A DNA stretch of 5,794 nt from Betaproteobacteria bacterium HGW-Betaproteobacteria-2 (GTDB lineage Bacteria; Pseudomonadota; Gammaproteobacteria; Burkholderiales; Methylophilaceae). The notes beneath the pieces were generated by a model. That model was not told the origin of the DNA, made no database searches, and saw only the letters and a program-made list of their open reading frames with translations. The stretch is from contig PHCM01000108.1 in the NCBI GenBank assembly GCA_002842255.1, positions 1 through 5,794 of the forward strand, given 5' to 3'. The translations under genes were made by a program, and so were the position numbers. Shown piece after piece: positions 1 to 5,794 of this stretch. Within the stretch, counting starts at the first letter, position 1. Every line of letters begins with the position of its first letter.

Positions 1-1566
1 GACCTCAACGACAACCAGAAGATCGTCTGGTCCTACTTCCCGAAACAAGACCCATCCGTTCAAGCCGTTCTGTGCTGCGACAACGTGAACCGTGGTCTGG
101 GCTTCGGTGACGGCAAGATCTTCCTGCAACAGAACGACGGCATGCTGGTCGCTCTGGATGCGAAGACCGGTGCCAAGGTTTGGGACGTTTCCAACACTGA
201 TCCCAAGGTTGGCGCTACCAACACCAATGCTCCTCACGTCATCAAGGACAAGGTCATCACCGGTTGTTCAGGTGCTGAATTCGGTGTTCGCTGCTTCCTG
301 GCCGCTTACAACATCAAGGACGGTTCCCTGGCATGGAAGGCCTACTCCACTGGTCCTGACAGCGAAGTGCTGATCGGTGAAGGCTTCAACAAGGACAATC
401 CTCACTACTCCGCTCTGTCTGTCTATCAAGACGTGAACGGTGGTAACAAGGAAGGCGGTTCCTTCAAGGCCCTGTCCAAGGACCAACTGAAGTACCCGGT
501 GGCTGACCTCGGTGTCAAGACCTGGCTGAAGCCACAAGCCGTGAAGGATGGCTGGCAACATGGTGGCGGTTCCACATGGGGCTGGTGGCCATATGACCAC
601 AAGACCAACACCGTATTCTACGGTACTGGTAACCCATCCGTCTGGAACCCGGACGTACGTCCAGGCGACAACAAGTGGTCCATGACCATCTTCGCCCGTG
701 ACGTTGACACTGGTATGGCGAAGTGGGGCTATCAAATGACACCACACGACGAGTGGGACTATGACGGCATCAACGAAGTCATCCTGTTCGACAAGGGCGG
801 CAAGACCTATGCATGGCACCATGACCGCAACGGTTTCGCTTACACCTTCGAAGCTAACACCGGTTCTCTGGTGGCTGCTGAGAAAGTACACCCGTTCGTC
901 AACTGGGCAACTCATGTGGACCTGAAGTCCGGTATCCCACACAAGTTGGCTTCTGCTTCTACTCACCAAGACTACAACGCCAAGGGTATCTGCCCTGCCG
1001 CGCTGGGTACCAAGGACCAACAGCCTGCAGCTTACAGCCCACGCACTGGCCTGGTGTATTCTCCACTGAACCACGTATGTATGACCTACGAGCCAGTTGA
1101 GTCCAAGTACATCGCTGGTCAACCATGGGTTGGCGCTACATTGACCATGTTCCCTGGTCCTGACGGTGTGATGGGTGGCTTTGCTGCTTACGATCCGATG
1201 ACCAACAAGGCCGTTTGGTACAACAAGGAGAAATTCTCTGCTTGGGGTGGTGCTCTGACCACGGCTTCCGACCTGGTGTTCTACGGTACTCTGGACCGCT
1301 GGTTGAAGGCTGTTGACGCTCAGTCCGGCAAGGAACTCTGGAAGTTCCAGGTTGGTTCCGGCGTGATCGGTAATGCATTCACCTATGGTCACAAGGGTAA
1401 ACAATACGTTGGCGTACTGTCCGGTATCGGCGGTTGGGCTGGCGTTGCGATGAACCTGGGTATGACTAACCCGACAGACGCCCTGGGCGCTGCTGGTGGT
1501 TATGCAGAACTGACCAAGTACAACGCTGCTCCTGGCGGCGGTGCACTGAACGTGTTCGCTCTGTAA
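1..1566 (+). CDS. xoxF: Lanthanide-dependent methanol dehydrogenase XoxF, 5'-truncated by window edge
   Basis: This is a periplasmic PQQ quinoprotein that oxidises methanol to formaldehyde (or formate) and passes electrons to a cytochrome cL. The visible part is 521 codons in frame 1, ending TAA. Roughly 80 mature residues plus the signal peptide are missing, so the start is outside the window. Seen directly, in window codon numbers: the vicinal Cys25-Cys26 pair that contacts PQQ; five propeller W-motifs of the form AxDxxTGxxxW (for example codons 51-61); SGAE with metal ligand Glu93; GTGNP with ligand Asn211; catalytic Asp253; Asp255 in WDYDG; and Arg276 in HDRNG. Asp255 is the extra ligand of lanthanide XoxF enzymes; calcium-type MxaF has Ala there. 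The short C-terminus after the GGG motif also fits XoxF. Lysine is almost always AAG, suggesting high expression. Two oddities are 34 extra residues between Glu93 and Asn211, and Cys89/Cys98 around Glu93. XoxF4 subgroup is inference. No cytochrome or accessory gene follows. Confidence 0.95.
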   Translation, partial: DLNDNQKIVWSYFPKQDPSVQAVLCCDNVNRGLGFGDGKIFLQQNDGMLVALDAKTGAKVWDVSNTDPKVGATNTNAPHVIKDKVITGCSGAEFGVRCFLAAYNIKDGSLAWKAYSTGPDSEVLIGEGFNKDNPHYSALSVYQDVNGGNKEGGSFKALSKDQLKYPVADLGVKTWLKPQAVKDGWQHGGGSTWGWWPYDHKTNTVFYGTGNPSVWNPDVRPGDNKWSMTIFARDVDTGMAKWGYQMTPHDEWDYDGINEVILFDKGGKTYAWHHDRNGFAYTFEANTGSLVAAEKVHPFVNWATHVDLKSGIPHKLASASTHQDYNAKGICPAALGTKDQQPAAYSPRTGLVYSPLNHVCMTYEPVESKYIAGQPWVGATLTMFPGPDGVMGGFAAYDPMTNKAVWYNKEKFSAWGGALTTASDLVFYGTLDRWLKAVDAQSGKELWKFQVGSGVIGNAFTYGHKGKQYVGVLSGIGGWAGVAMNLGMTNPTDALGAAGGYAELTKYNAAPGGGALNVFAL

Positions 1567-1580
1567 GTAGTTGCAACACC

Positions 1581-1606
1581 TGATGGTCGGGTTCGCCCGA
1601 CCATCA
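1581..1606 (+). terminator. Perfect 11-bp hairpin just after xoxF
   Basis: The arms 1581-1591 and 1596-1606 are perfectly complementary around a TTCG loop, starting 15 nt after the xoxF stop codon. Only a short, displaced T run follows (about 1616-1619). It may therefore act as a weak first terminator, or as a structure protecting the 3' end of the xoxF mRNA from exonucleases. Its position and orientation next to the stop codon support a link to xoxF. On the - strand no T run follows it. Confidence 0.6.
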
Positions 1607-1659
1607 ACACTACAGTTTTCTGTTCAAATTCTTACTCCATAGGGATTTGATACAAGGGT

Positions 1660-1690
1660 CCCCTCTCGAATTTCGAGAGGGGTTTTTTTT
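1660..1690 (+). terminator. Strong intrinsic terminator of xoxF
   Basis: A perfect 10-bp GC-rich stem has arms 1660-1669 and 1673-1682, with a 3-nt loop, and is followed at once by eight T residues (1683-1690). This is a textbook Rho-independent terminator on the + strand, 94 nt past the xoxF stop. It is one-directional: on the - strand the T tract lies before the stem, so it should not stop transcription coming from glmS. Confidence 0.92.
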
Positions 1691-1745
1691 GCCCTGAACA
1701 AACAGCTGAAATAAACGGAATAGTATGGGATGAACCCAGTGAGGC

Positions 1746-3578
1746 TTATTCTACCGTGACGCTTTTGGCCAGATTGCGTGGCTTGTCGACATCAGTGCCT
1801 TTGAGCAGGGCAGCGTGATAGGCCAGCAACTGTACCGGTATGGTGTGCAGGATGGGAGATAGCACGCCGACATGACGCGGAGTGCGAATTACATGCACGC
1901 CTTCGCTAGCGGTGAAATGACTGTCGGCGTCGGCAAACACGAACAACTCGCCGCCACGCGCGGCGACTTCCTGCATGTTGGACTTCACCTTTTCCAGCAA
2001 GGCATCATTCGGCGCAATGACGACCACCGGCATGTCCTTGTCCACCAATGCCAGCGGCCCATGCTTGAGTTCACCGGCCGGATAGGCTTCGGCATGGATA
2101 TAGGAAATTTCCTTGAGCTTGAGCGCACCTTCCAGCGCAATCGGGTAGTGGACGCCACGACCAAGAAAGAGCGCATGCTGCTTGTTGGCAAAGGCCTTGG
2201 CCCATTCGCGGATCTGCGGCTCCAGGTTGAGCGCATACTGCACACTGCCCGGCAGGTGACGCAAGGCATCCAGATGGGCGCTTTCCTGTTCGGCTGACAA
2301 CAAGCCGCGCTGCTTGGCCAGCGTCACTGCCAACGTGAAGAGGGCGACCAGCTGCGTGGTGAATGCCTTGGTCGATGCCACACCGATCTCGGCGCCGGCT
2401 CGGGTATAAAATATCAGTCTGGATGCTCGCGGAATGGCGCTTTCCTGCACATTGCAGATCGCCAGTGTCAGTTCCTGTCCAAGAGACTTCGCATGTTTGA
2501 GGGCTTCCATGGTATCCAGCGTCTCACCGGATTGCGAGATGGTCACGATCAGCTGTCTTGGATTCGGCACGGAGCTGCGATAGCGGTATTCACTGGAGAT
2601 CTCGACTGAAGTCGGCAATTGCGCCATGCTCTCCAGCCAGTACTTGGCGGTGAGGCCTGCATAGTAGCTGGTGCCCGCCGCCAGTATCAGTACGCTATCC
2701 ACCTGCTTGAACACGTCTTCCGCATCCTTGCCAAAGAGGGCAGGGCTGAAGCTGGCATCATCGATCAAGGCCTCGATGGTATCCGTCAGCGCGCGTGGCT
2801 GCTCATGGATTTCCTTCTGCATGAAGTGCGAATAGGGGCCGAGTTCCATGGAAGCCAGCGAAACGTCGCTCAGATGCACCTTGCGTTCCACTTGCCTGCC
2901 GTCTGCACCGTAAATGACAACGCCCTGACGTTCTATCGTCGCGACATCGCCATCTTCCAGATAAATCACCTTGCGCGTAACCGACAGCACGGCCGAAACG
3001 TCTGAGGCGATGAAGTTCTCATCCTCACCCAAGCCAATCAGCAAAGGGCAGCCCTGACGCGCGCAGACCATCAAATCCGGTGACTTCAATGCCACCACAC
3101 TGATGGCAAAGGCGCCGACCAGCTCATGGACTGCATGCTGAACGGCAGCAAGCAGCGTATTGCCCTGAGCCAGATAATGATGAATCAGATGAGCGATGAC
3201 TTCGGTATCGGTCTGCGATTCGAAAACATAACCCAGGCCCTTCAGGCGCTCGCGCTGTTCATCGTGATTCTCGATGATGCCGTTATGCACCACGGCTAGC
3301 TCGCCTCTGGATACGTGCGGGTGGGCATTGGATTCAGTCACTCCGCCGTGCGTCGCCCAGCGCGTATGGCCGATGCCGACATGACCGGTCAATTGTTCCG
3401 CATTGGCTTTTTCCTGCATATTCGCCACACGACCGACCGTACGCACACGCCTGATGCCATCCGCAGCAAGTACCGCCACACCCGCAGAATCATAACCGCG
3501 ATATTCCAGACGGCTCAGACCTTCTATCAATACCGGAACAATGTCTCGTGATCCGACAGCCCCTACAATTCCACACAT
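1746..3578 (-). CDS. glmS: Glutamine--fructose-6-phosphate aminotransferase (isomerizing)
   Basis: This cytoplasmic enzyme makes glucosamine-6-phosphate from fructose-6-phosphate and glutamine, the committed step to UDP-GlcNAc. It has 610 residues, against about 609 in E. coli. The N-terminal class II glutamine amidotransferase domain (about 1-240) begins MCGIVG, with Cys2 as nucleophile after Met removal. Substrate-site motifs are HTRWATHG (Arg73), [13 protein letters not shown] (Asn99-Gly100) and QTDTE (Asp124). Two SIS sugar-isomerase domains follow, with [18 protein letters not shown] and ASTKAFTTQ in the first and [18 protein letters not shown] and [10 protein letters not shown] in the second. 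The C-terminal tail [13 protein letters not shown] carries the conserved sugar-site lysine. The ATG start is fixed because Cys2 must be next to it, and AGAGG sits 7 nt upstream. It lies 14 nt after glmU in the same operon. No glmS ribozyme is possible in that gap. No key residue is missing. Confidence 0.98.
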   Translation of the reverse strand: MCGIVGAVGSRDIVPVLIEGLSRLEYRGYDSAGVAVLAADGIRRVRTVGRVANMQEKANAEQLTGHVGIGHTRWATHGGVTESNAHPHVSRGELAVVHNGIIENHDEQRERLKGLGYVFESQTDTEVIAHLIHHYLAQGNTLLAAVQHAVHELVGAFAISVVALKSPDLMVCARQGCPLLIGLGEDENFIASDVSAVLSVTRKVIYLEDGDVATIERQGVVIYGADGRQVERKVHLSDVSLASMELGPYSHFMQKEIHEQPRALTDTIEALIDDASFSPALFGKDAEDVFKQVDSVLILAAGTSYYAGLTAKYWLESMAQLPTSVEISSEYRYRSSVPNPRQLIVTISQSGETLDTMEALKHAKSLGQELTLAICNVQESAIPRASRLIFYTRAGAEIGVASTKAFTTQLVALFTLAVTLAKQRGLLSAEQESAHLDALRHLPGSVQYALNLEPQIREWAKAFANKQHALFLGRGVHYPIALEGALKLKEISYIHAEAYPAGELKHGPLALVDKDMPVVVIAPNDALLEKVKSNMQEVAARGGELFVFADADSHFTASEGVHVIRTPRHVGVLSPILHTIPVQLLAYHAALLKGTDVDKPRNLAKSVTVE

Positions 3579-3585
3579 AAACGCG

Positions 3586-3590
3586 CCTCT
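3586..3590 (-). promoter_or_regulatory. Ribosome binding site of glmS
   Basis: AGAGG on the - strand lies 7 nt before the glmS ATG and only 2 nt after the glmU TAA. Ribosomes finishing glmU would land on it, so translational coupling of the two genes is likely (inference). Confidence 0.75.
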
Positions 3591-3592
3591 GC

Positions 3593-4963
3593 TTATTTCT
3601 TGATTTTTACCGGCCGCTTCCAGCCGTTTACCGTGACCTGCTTGCTGCGCGACAAGGTCAGTTCGCCTGCCGGTGTATCCTTGCTGATGGTCGAACCCGC
3701 ACCTATCGTCGCACCTGCCCCCACGGTGACCGGCGCAATCAGCTGTGTATCGGAACCAATGAAAACGTTGTCCTCGATAACCGTACGGAATTTGTTGGCG
3801 CCATCATAGTTACAGGTAATCGTACCTGCACCGATATTCACTTGCTTGCCAACCGTCGTGTCGCCGACATAGCTCAGGTGATTGATCTTGCTGCCGGTAT
3901 CAACCTGGGCATTTTTCAGCTCAACAAAATTGCCGATATGTGTATCGTCGGCCAGCTCCGTGCCCGGACGCAAACGCGCATAGGGCCCGATCCGGCATTG
4001 CGCTGCAATCCTGACCTGATCGGTATGGGTAAATGGAGCAACCGTCGTGCCTGCGCCGATATCCGTATCCTTGATTACGCAATAAGCGCCAATCCGGACA
4101 CCATCGGCCAGCGTAACCCTGCCTTCAAAGATACAGCCGACATCAATCTCGACATCGCGTCCGACTTCCAGGTCACCGCGCACATCGATACGGAACGGGT
4201 CGCTCAGTGTCACGCCGGCCTGCATCAAGGCTGTGGCCTTACGCAATTGATAAACACGTTCCAGGCCGGCCAGATCCTGCTTGGAGTTCCCCCCTTCCAC
4301 CGAAGATTCGTCGACGGTCGTTTCACTGCTCACAGCGAAGCCGTCCGCGACCGCCATGGCCACGATATCAGTCAGATAATATTCACCCTGGGCATTATGG
4401 TTTTTCAGATTTGTCAGCCAGCTGACCAGATTGGCATTATTCACCACCATGATGCCGGTGTTCACTTCGTCTATGCGGCGCTGGGCTTCTGTCGAGTCCT
4501 TGTGCTCGACAATGGCATTGATATTGCCGTGCGCATCACGCACGATGCGGCCGTAACCAGTCGGGTCACTTTTCCTGACTGTCAGCAGACCCAGATGGCT
4601 GGTCTTGGCCAGCAGCTGCTGACAAGTCTCGACGTTCAGCAAAGGCACATCACCCAGCAATATCAATGTGTTGGCCTCGGCATCCAGATAAGGCAATGCC
4701 TGTTGCACGGCATGTCCGGTGCCCAGTTGCTCCTTCTGCTCGACCCAGATGATGTCTTCCTGCCGGAAAGCGTCCGGTACGGCTTCACCGCCATATCCAT
4801 AGACCACGATGATCTTGCTAGGCTGCAGCTGCCTGGCGGCATGGATCACATGTTGCAACAATGACTTGCCAGCCAGCTTGTGCAGCACCTTGGGCAAGCT
4901 GGAGCGCATGCGTGTACCCTTGCCGGCGGCCAGGATGACGATATTGAGTAGGGGAGTGCTCAT
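3593..4963 (-). CDS. glmU: Bifunctional GlcNAc-1-P uridyltransferase / GlcN-1-P acetyltransferase
   Basis: This cytoplasmic enzyme acetylates glucosamine-1-phosphate with acetyl-CoA, then joins the product to UTP to give UDP-GlcNAc. Its length, 456 residues, equals that of the E. coli enzyme. The N-terminal Rossmann-like pyrophosphorylase domain (about 1-230) carries LAAGKGTRM (12-19 region), [14 protein letters not shown] with metal ligand Asp105, GYGRIV, EVNTG and VEGGN with Asn226. From about 250 the sequence is a left-handed beta-helix of hexapeptide repeats. It includes [22 protein letters not shown] with catalytic His362, and [16 protein letters not shown]. The tail [10 protein letters not shown] is typical. 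The ATG at 4963 is the only usable start before the LAAGKG motif, yet no Shine-Dalgarno sequence precedes it. glmU is separated from atpC by 120 nt holding a terminator, so it probably has its own promoter and heads a glmU-glmS operon. Confidence 0.98.
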   Translation of the reverse strand: MSTPLLNIVILAAGKGTRMRSSLPKVLHKLAGKSLLQHVIHAARQLQPSKIIVVYGYGGEAVPDAFRQEDIIWVEQKEQLGTGHAVQQALPYLDAEANTLILLGDVPLLNVETCQQLLAKTSHLGLLTVRKSDPTGYGRIVRDAHGNINAIVEHKDSTEAQRRIDEVNTGIMVVNNANLVSWLTNLKNHNAQGEYYLTDIVAMAVADGFAVSSETTVDESSVEGGNSKQDLAGLERVYQLRKATALMQAGVTLSDPFRIDVRGDLEVGRDVEIDVGCIFEGRVTLADGVRIGAYCVIKDTDIGAGTTVAPFTHTDQVRIAAQCRIGPYARLRPGTELADDTHIGNFVELKNAQVDTGSKINHLSYVGDTTVGKQVNIGAGTITCNYDGANKFRTVIEDNVFIGSDTQLIAPVTVGAGATIGAGSTISKDTPAGELTLSRSKQVTVNGWKRPVKIKK

Positions 4964-5024
4964 GAGTTTTGAATTTTTAATGGGGCGCTTTAAATATGAC
5001 GGCTATGAAATATCACGAAAGTAT
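4964..5024 (-). promoter_or_regulatory. AT-rich probable promoter region of glmU-glmS
   Basis: Between the atp terminator and the glmU ATG lies an AT-rich stretch with several A/T-rich hexamers resembling a -10 box, such as the CATATTTAA segment near 4990. No convincing -35 box stands at the right spacing, so I do not name exact boxes. The case rests on position: a terminator closes the atp operon just upstream, and glmU needs a start of transcription. No clear ribosome binding site is present before the ATG. Confidence 0.4.
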
Positions 5025-5053
5025 AAAACAAAAGGCAGCCTACCGGCTGCCTT
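5025..5053 (-). terminator. Intrinsic terminator of the atp operon
   Basis: A 7-bp GC stem (5034-5040 with 5045-5051), extended by two A-T pairs, has a 4-nt loop. On the - strand it is followed by TTTTGTTTTAT. It starts about 30 nt past the atpC stop, the expected place for the end of an atp operon. Confidence 0.88.
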
Positions 5054-5083
5054 GCTGTCTGTTGCATGTCCGAACTGCAGGTC

Positions 5084-5509
5084 TTAATGCTTCATCTTGC
5101 GCAATTTCTGGATTGCGGCAATCTGCGCTGCCATCGCTGCGAATTCGCTCTCGGCCTTGGCAAAGTCGATATCGCTTTTCGCGTTCTTCATCGCCTCTTC
5201 CGCCGCTGCCTTGGCTTCATTGGCCTTGGCTTCATCCAGATCATGGCCGCGAATCGCGGTATCCGCCAGCACCGTAATAACACCGGGCTGAACTTCAAGC
5301 ACGCCGCCTGAGATGAAGATCAATTGCTCTTCAGCTTCATCCGCCACTTTGATACGCAAAGCACCTGCCTTGATCGGGGTGATCATCGGTGTGTGGCGTG
5401 GATAGATACCGACTTCACCCATCTTGGCCGGTGCAGCGACAAACTCTGCCTCACCGGAAAAGATGGATTCTTCAGCACTTACTACGTCCACATGTATTGT
5501 CATTGCCAT
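5084..5509 (-). CDS. atpC: F1F0 ATP synthase epsilon subunit
   Basis: The epsilon subunit is part of the central rotor stalk of the F1 sector on the cytoplasmic face of the membrane. It links the gamma subunit to the c-ring and can inhibit ATP hydrolysis through its C-terminal helices. The protein has 141 residues, close to the 139 of E. coli, and opens [13 protein letters not shown], nearly the same as the E. coli N-terminus. The N-terminal beta-sandwich (about 1-87) contains [12 protein letters not shown], the [12 protein letters not shown] segment and VLADTAIRG. The C-terminal helical hairpin (about 88-141) is rich in Ala, Glu and Lys and includes a short duplicated [10 protein letters not shown] segment. 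The first ATG is chosen over the one two codons later because AAAGAG lies 8 nt upstream of it. atpC is the last gene of the atp operon, 72 nt after atpD, with a hairpin in the gap and a terminator behind. Confidence 0.98.
   Translation of the reverse strand: MAMTIHVDVVSAEESIFSGEAEFVAAPAKMGEVGIYPRHTPMITPIKAGALRIKVADEAEEQLIFISGGVLEVQPGVITVLADTAIRGHDLDEAKANEAKAAAEEAMKNAKSDIDFAKAESEFAAMAAQIAAIQKLRKMKH
5208..5235 (-). repeat. Short tandem repeat within atpC
   Basis: A 13-bp sequence occurs twice with a 15-bp period (5208-5220 and 5223-5235), encoding [10 protein letters not shown] in the C-terminal helix of the epsilon subunit. The five-codon period keeps the reading frame. It probably reflects a low-complexity helical stretch or an old small duplication. 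Confidence 0.6.
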
Positions 5510-5517
5510 GGTATTTT

Positions 5518-5523
5518 CTCTTT
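5518..5523 (-). promoter_or_regulatory. Ribosome binding site of atpC
   Basis: AAAGAG on the - strand lies 8 nt before the first atpC ATG. The next in-frame ATG, two codons on, would be 14 nt away, so the spacing favours the first start. The match to the Shine-Dalgarno consensus is only moderate. Confidence 0.5.
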
Positions 5524-5542
5524 AGCTTTTAATGAGTTAAAT

Positions 5543-5566
5543 GCGGCGCACCAAAGGTGCAGCCGC
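5543..5566 (-). promoter_or_regulatory. Intercistronic hairpin between atpD and atpC
   Basis: A 10-bp GC-rich stem pairs 5543-5552 with 5556-5560 plus 5562-5566. It has one bulged base (5561) and a 3-nt loop. On the - strand it lies 15 nt after the atpD stop and 33 nt before the atpC start. Only a weak AT-rich stretch follows, without a real T run, so full termination is unlikely. It could be a partial terminator, a processing site or a 3'-end stabiliser that sets atpC below atpD (inference). Confidence 0.6.
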
Positions 5567-5581
5567 GTTTAGTTCATTGGC

Positions 5582-5794
5582 TCAATTCATCGTCTTGGCT
5601 TTTTCCACTGCTTCTTCAATACCACCTACCATGTAGAACGCCTGTTCTGGCAAGTGATCGTATTCACCGGCCACAATCGCCTTGAAGCCCTTGATGGTTT
5701 CCTTCAGTGGCACGTACTTACCAGGTGCGCCGGTAAACGCTTCAGCAACGTGGAATGGTTGTGACAGGAAGCGCTGGATCTTGCGTGCGCGGCC
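5582..5794 (-). CDS. atpD: F1F0 ATP synthase beta subunit, C-terminal 70 residues
   Basis: The beta subunit carries the catalytic nucleotide sites of the F1 head. Only its last 70 codons are in the window, ending AKTMN and TGA; the gene runs off the right edge. The visible part is the C-terminal helical domain, with [16 protein letters not shown], the [12 protein letters not shown] segment, [22 protein letters not shown] and the final EEAVEKAK helix. All of these closely follow the conserved proteobacterial beta subunit. The Walker motifs and the DELSEED loop lie outside; by comparison with the family, DELSEED should begin only a dozen or so residues before the edge. The frame is intact, with no sign of a break. 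Upstream genes of the atp operon are expected beyond the window. Confidence 0.97.
   Translation of the reverse strand, partial: GRARKIQRFLSQPFHVAEAFTGAPGKYVPLKETIKGFKAIVAGEYDHLPEQAFYMVGGIEEAVEKAKTMN

Noticed and set aside
85..87. GTG at codon 29 as the start of the left-hand gene
   Set aside because: The frame is open to the window edge, and the upstream codons encode conserved quinoprotein sequence including the vicinal cysteines, so the gene is cut by the edge and does not begin here.
268..1404. Long open frame of 378 codons on the - strand, antisense to xoxF
   Set aside because: It lies wholly inside xoxF, has no recognisable motifs, and its composition is what the strong codon bias of xoxF would produce on the opposite strand.
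1607..1690. Possible small RNA gene ending at the strong terminator
   Set aside because: I found no credible promoter between the two hairpins. The stretch is simply explained as the xoxF 3' untranslated region.
1726..1738. Small stem (TGGG/CCCA) downstream of glmS
   Set aside because: It has only four base pairs and no T run on the - strand, too weak to call a terminator.
3579..3592. glmS ribozyme or other leader element before glmS
   Set aside because: Only 14 nt separate glmU and glmS, far too short for the ribozyme, which is known mainly from Gram-positive bacteria.
3842..4864. Long open frame of 340 codons on the + strand, antisense to glmU
   Set aside because: glmU is certain from its motifs and full length. 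The antisense frame is a by-product of its codon use and shows no domain.

Overview
The window is ordinary core chromosome from a methylotrophic betaproteobacterium, most likely a member of the Methylophilaceae (Methylobacillus, Methylovorus or Methylophilus type). This rests on a lanthanide-type methanol dehydrogenase (XoxF) with features I associate with the Methylophilaceae XoxF4 group, and on ATP synthase, GlmU and GlmS proteins that read as typical proteobacterial versions. The family assignment is inference. I could not run a search.

Layout. The left quarter (1-1566, + strand) is the 3' part of xoxF. Its 5' end, including the signal peptide, lies outside the window. A convergent gap (1567-1745) follows, with two hairpins; the second is a very strong intrinsic terminator for xoxF. 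The rest of the window is read on the - strand. In transcription order it holds the last 70 codons of atpD (entering from the right edge), a 72-nt spacer with a hairpin, atpC, an intrinsic terminator, an AT-rich probable promoter region, glmU and glmS. glmU and glmS are 14 nt apart and clearly co-transcribed.

How the genes fit together. XoxF oxidises methanol in the periplasm and feeds electrons to a c-type cytochrome and the respiratory chain. The ATP synthase uses the resulting proton gradient; atpD and atpC encode its beta and epsilon subunits. GlmS and GlmU turn fructose-6-phosphate and glutamine into UDP-GlcNAc, the precursor of peptidoglycan and lipopolysaccharide. They catalyse the first step and the last two steps of that route. 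The intermediate enzyme GlmM is not in the window.

I found no mobile element, CRISPR array, RNA gene or new system. The points most worth a second look are in XoxF: a net insertion of 34 residues between two metal ligands and two cysteines close around the metal-binding glutamate. The hairpin between atpD and atpC is also worth checking.
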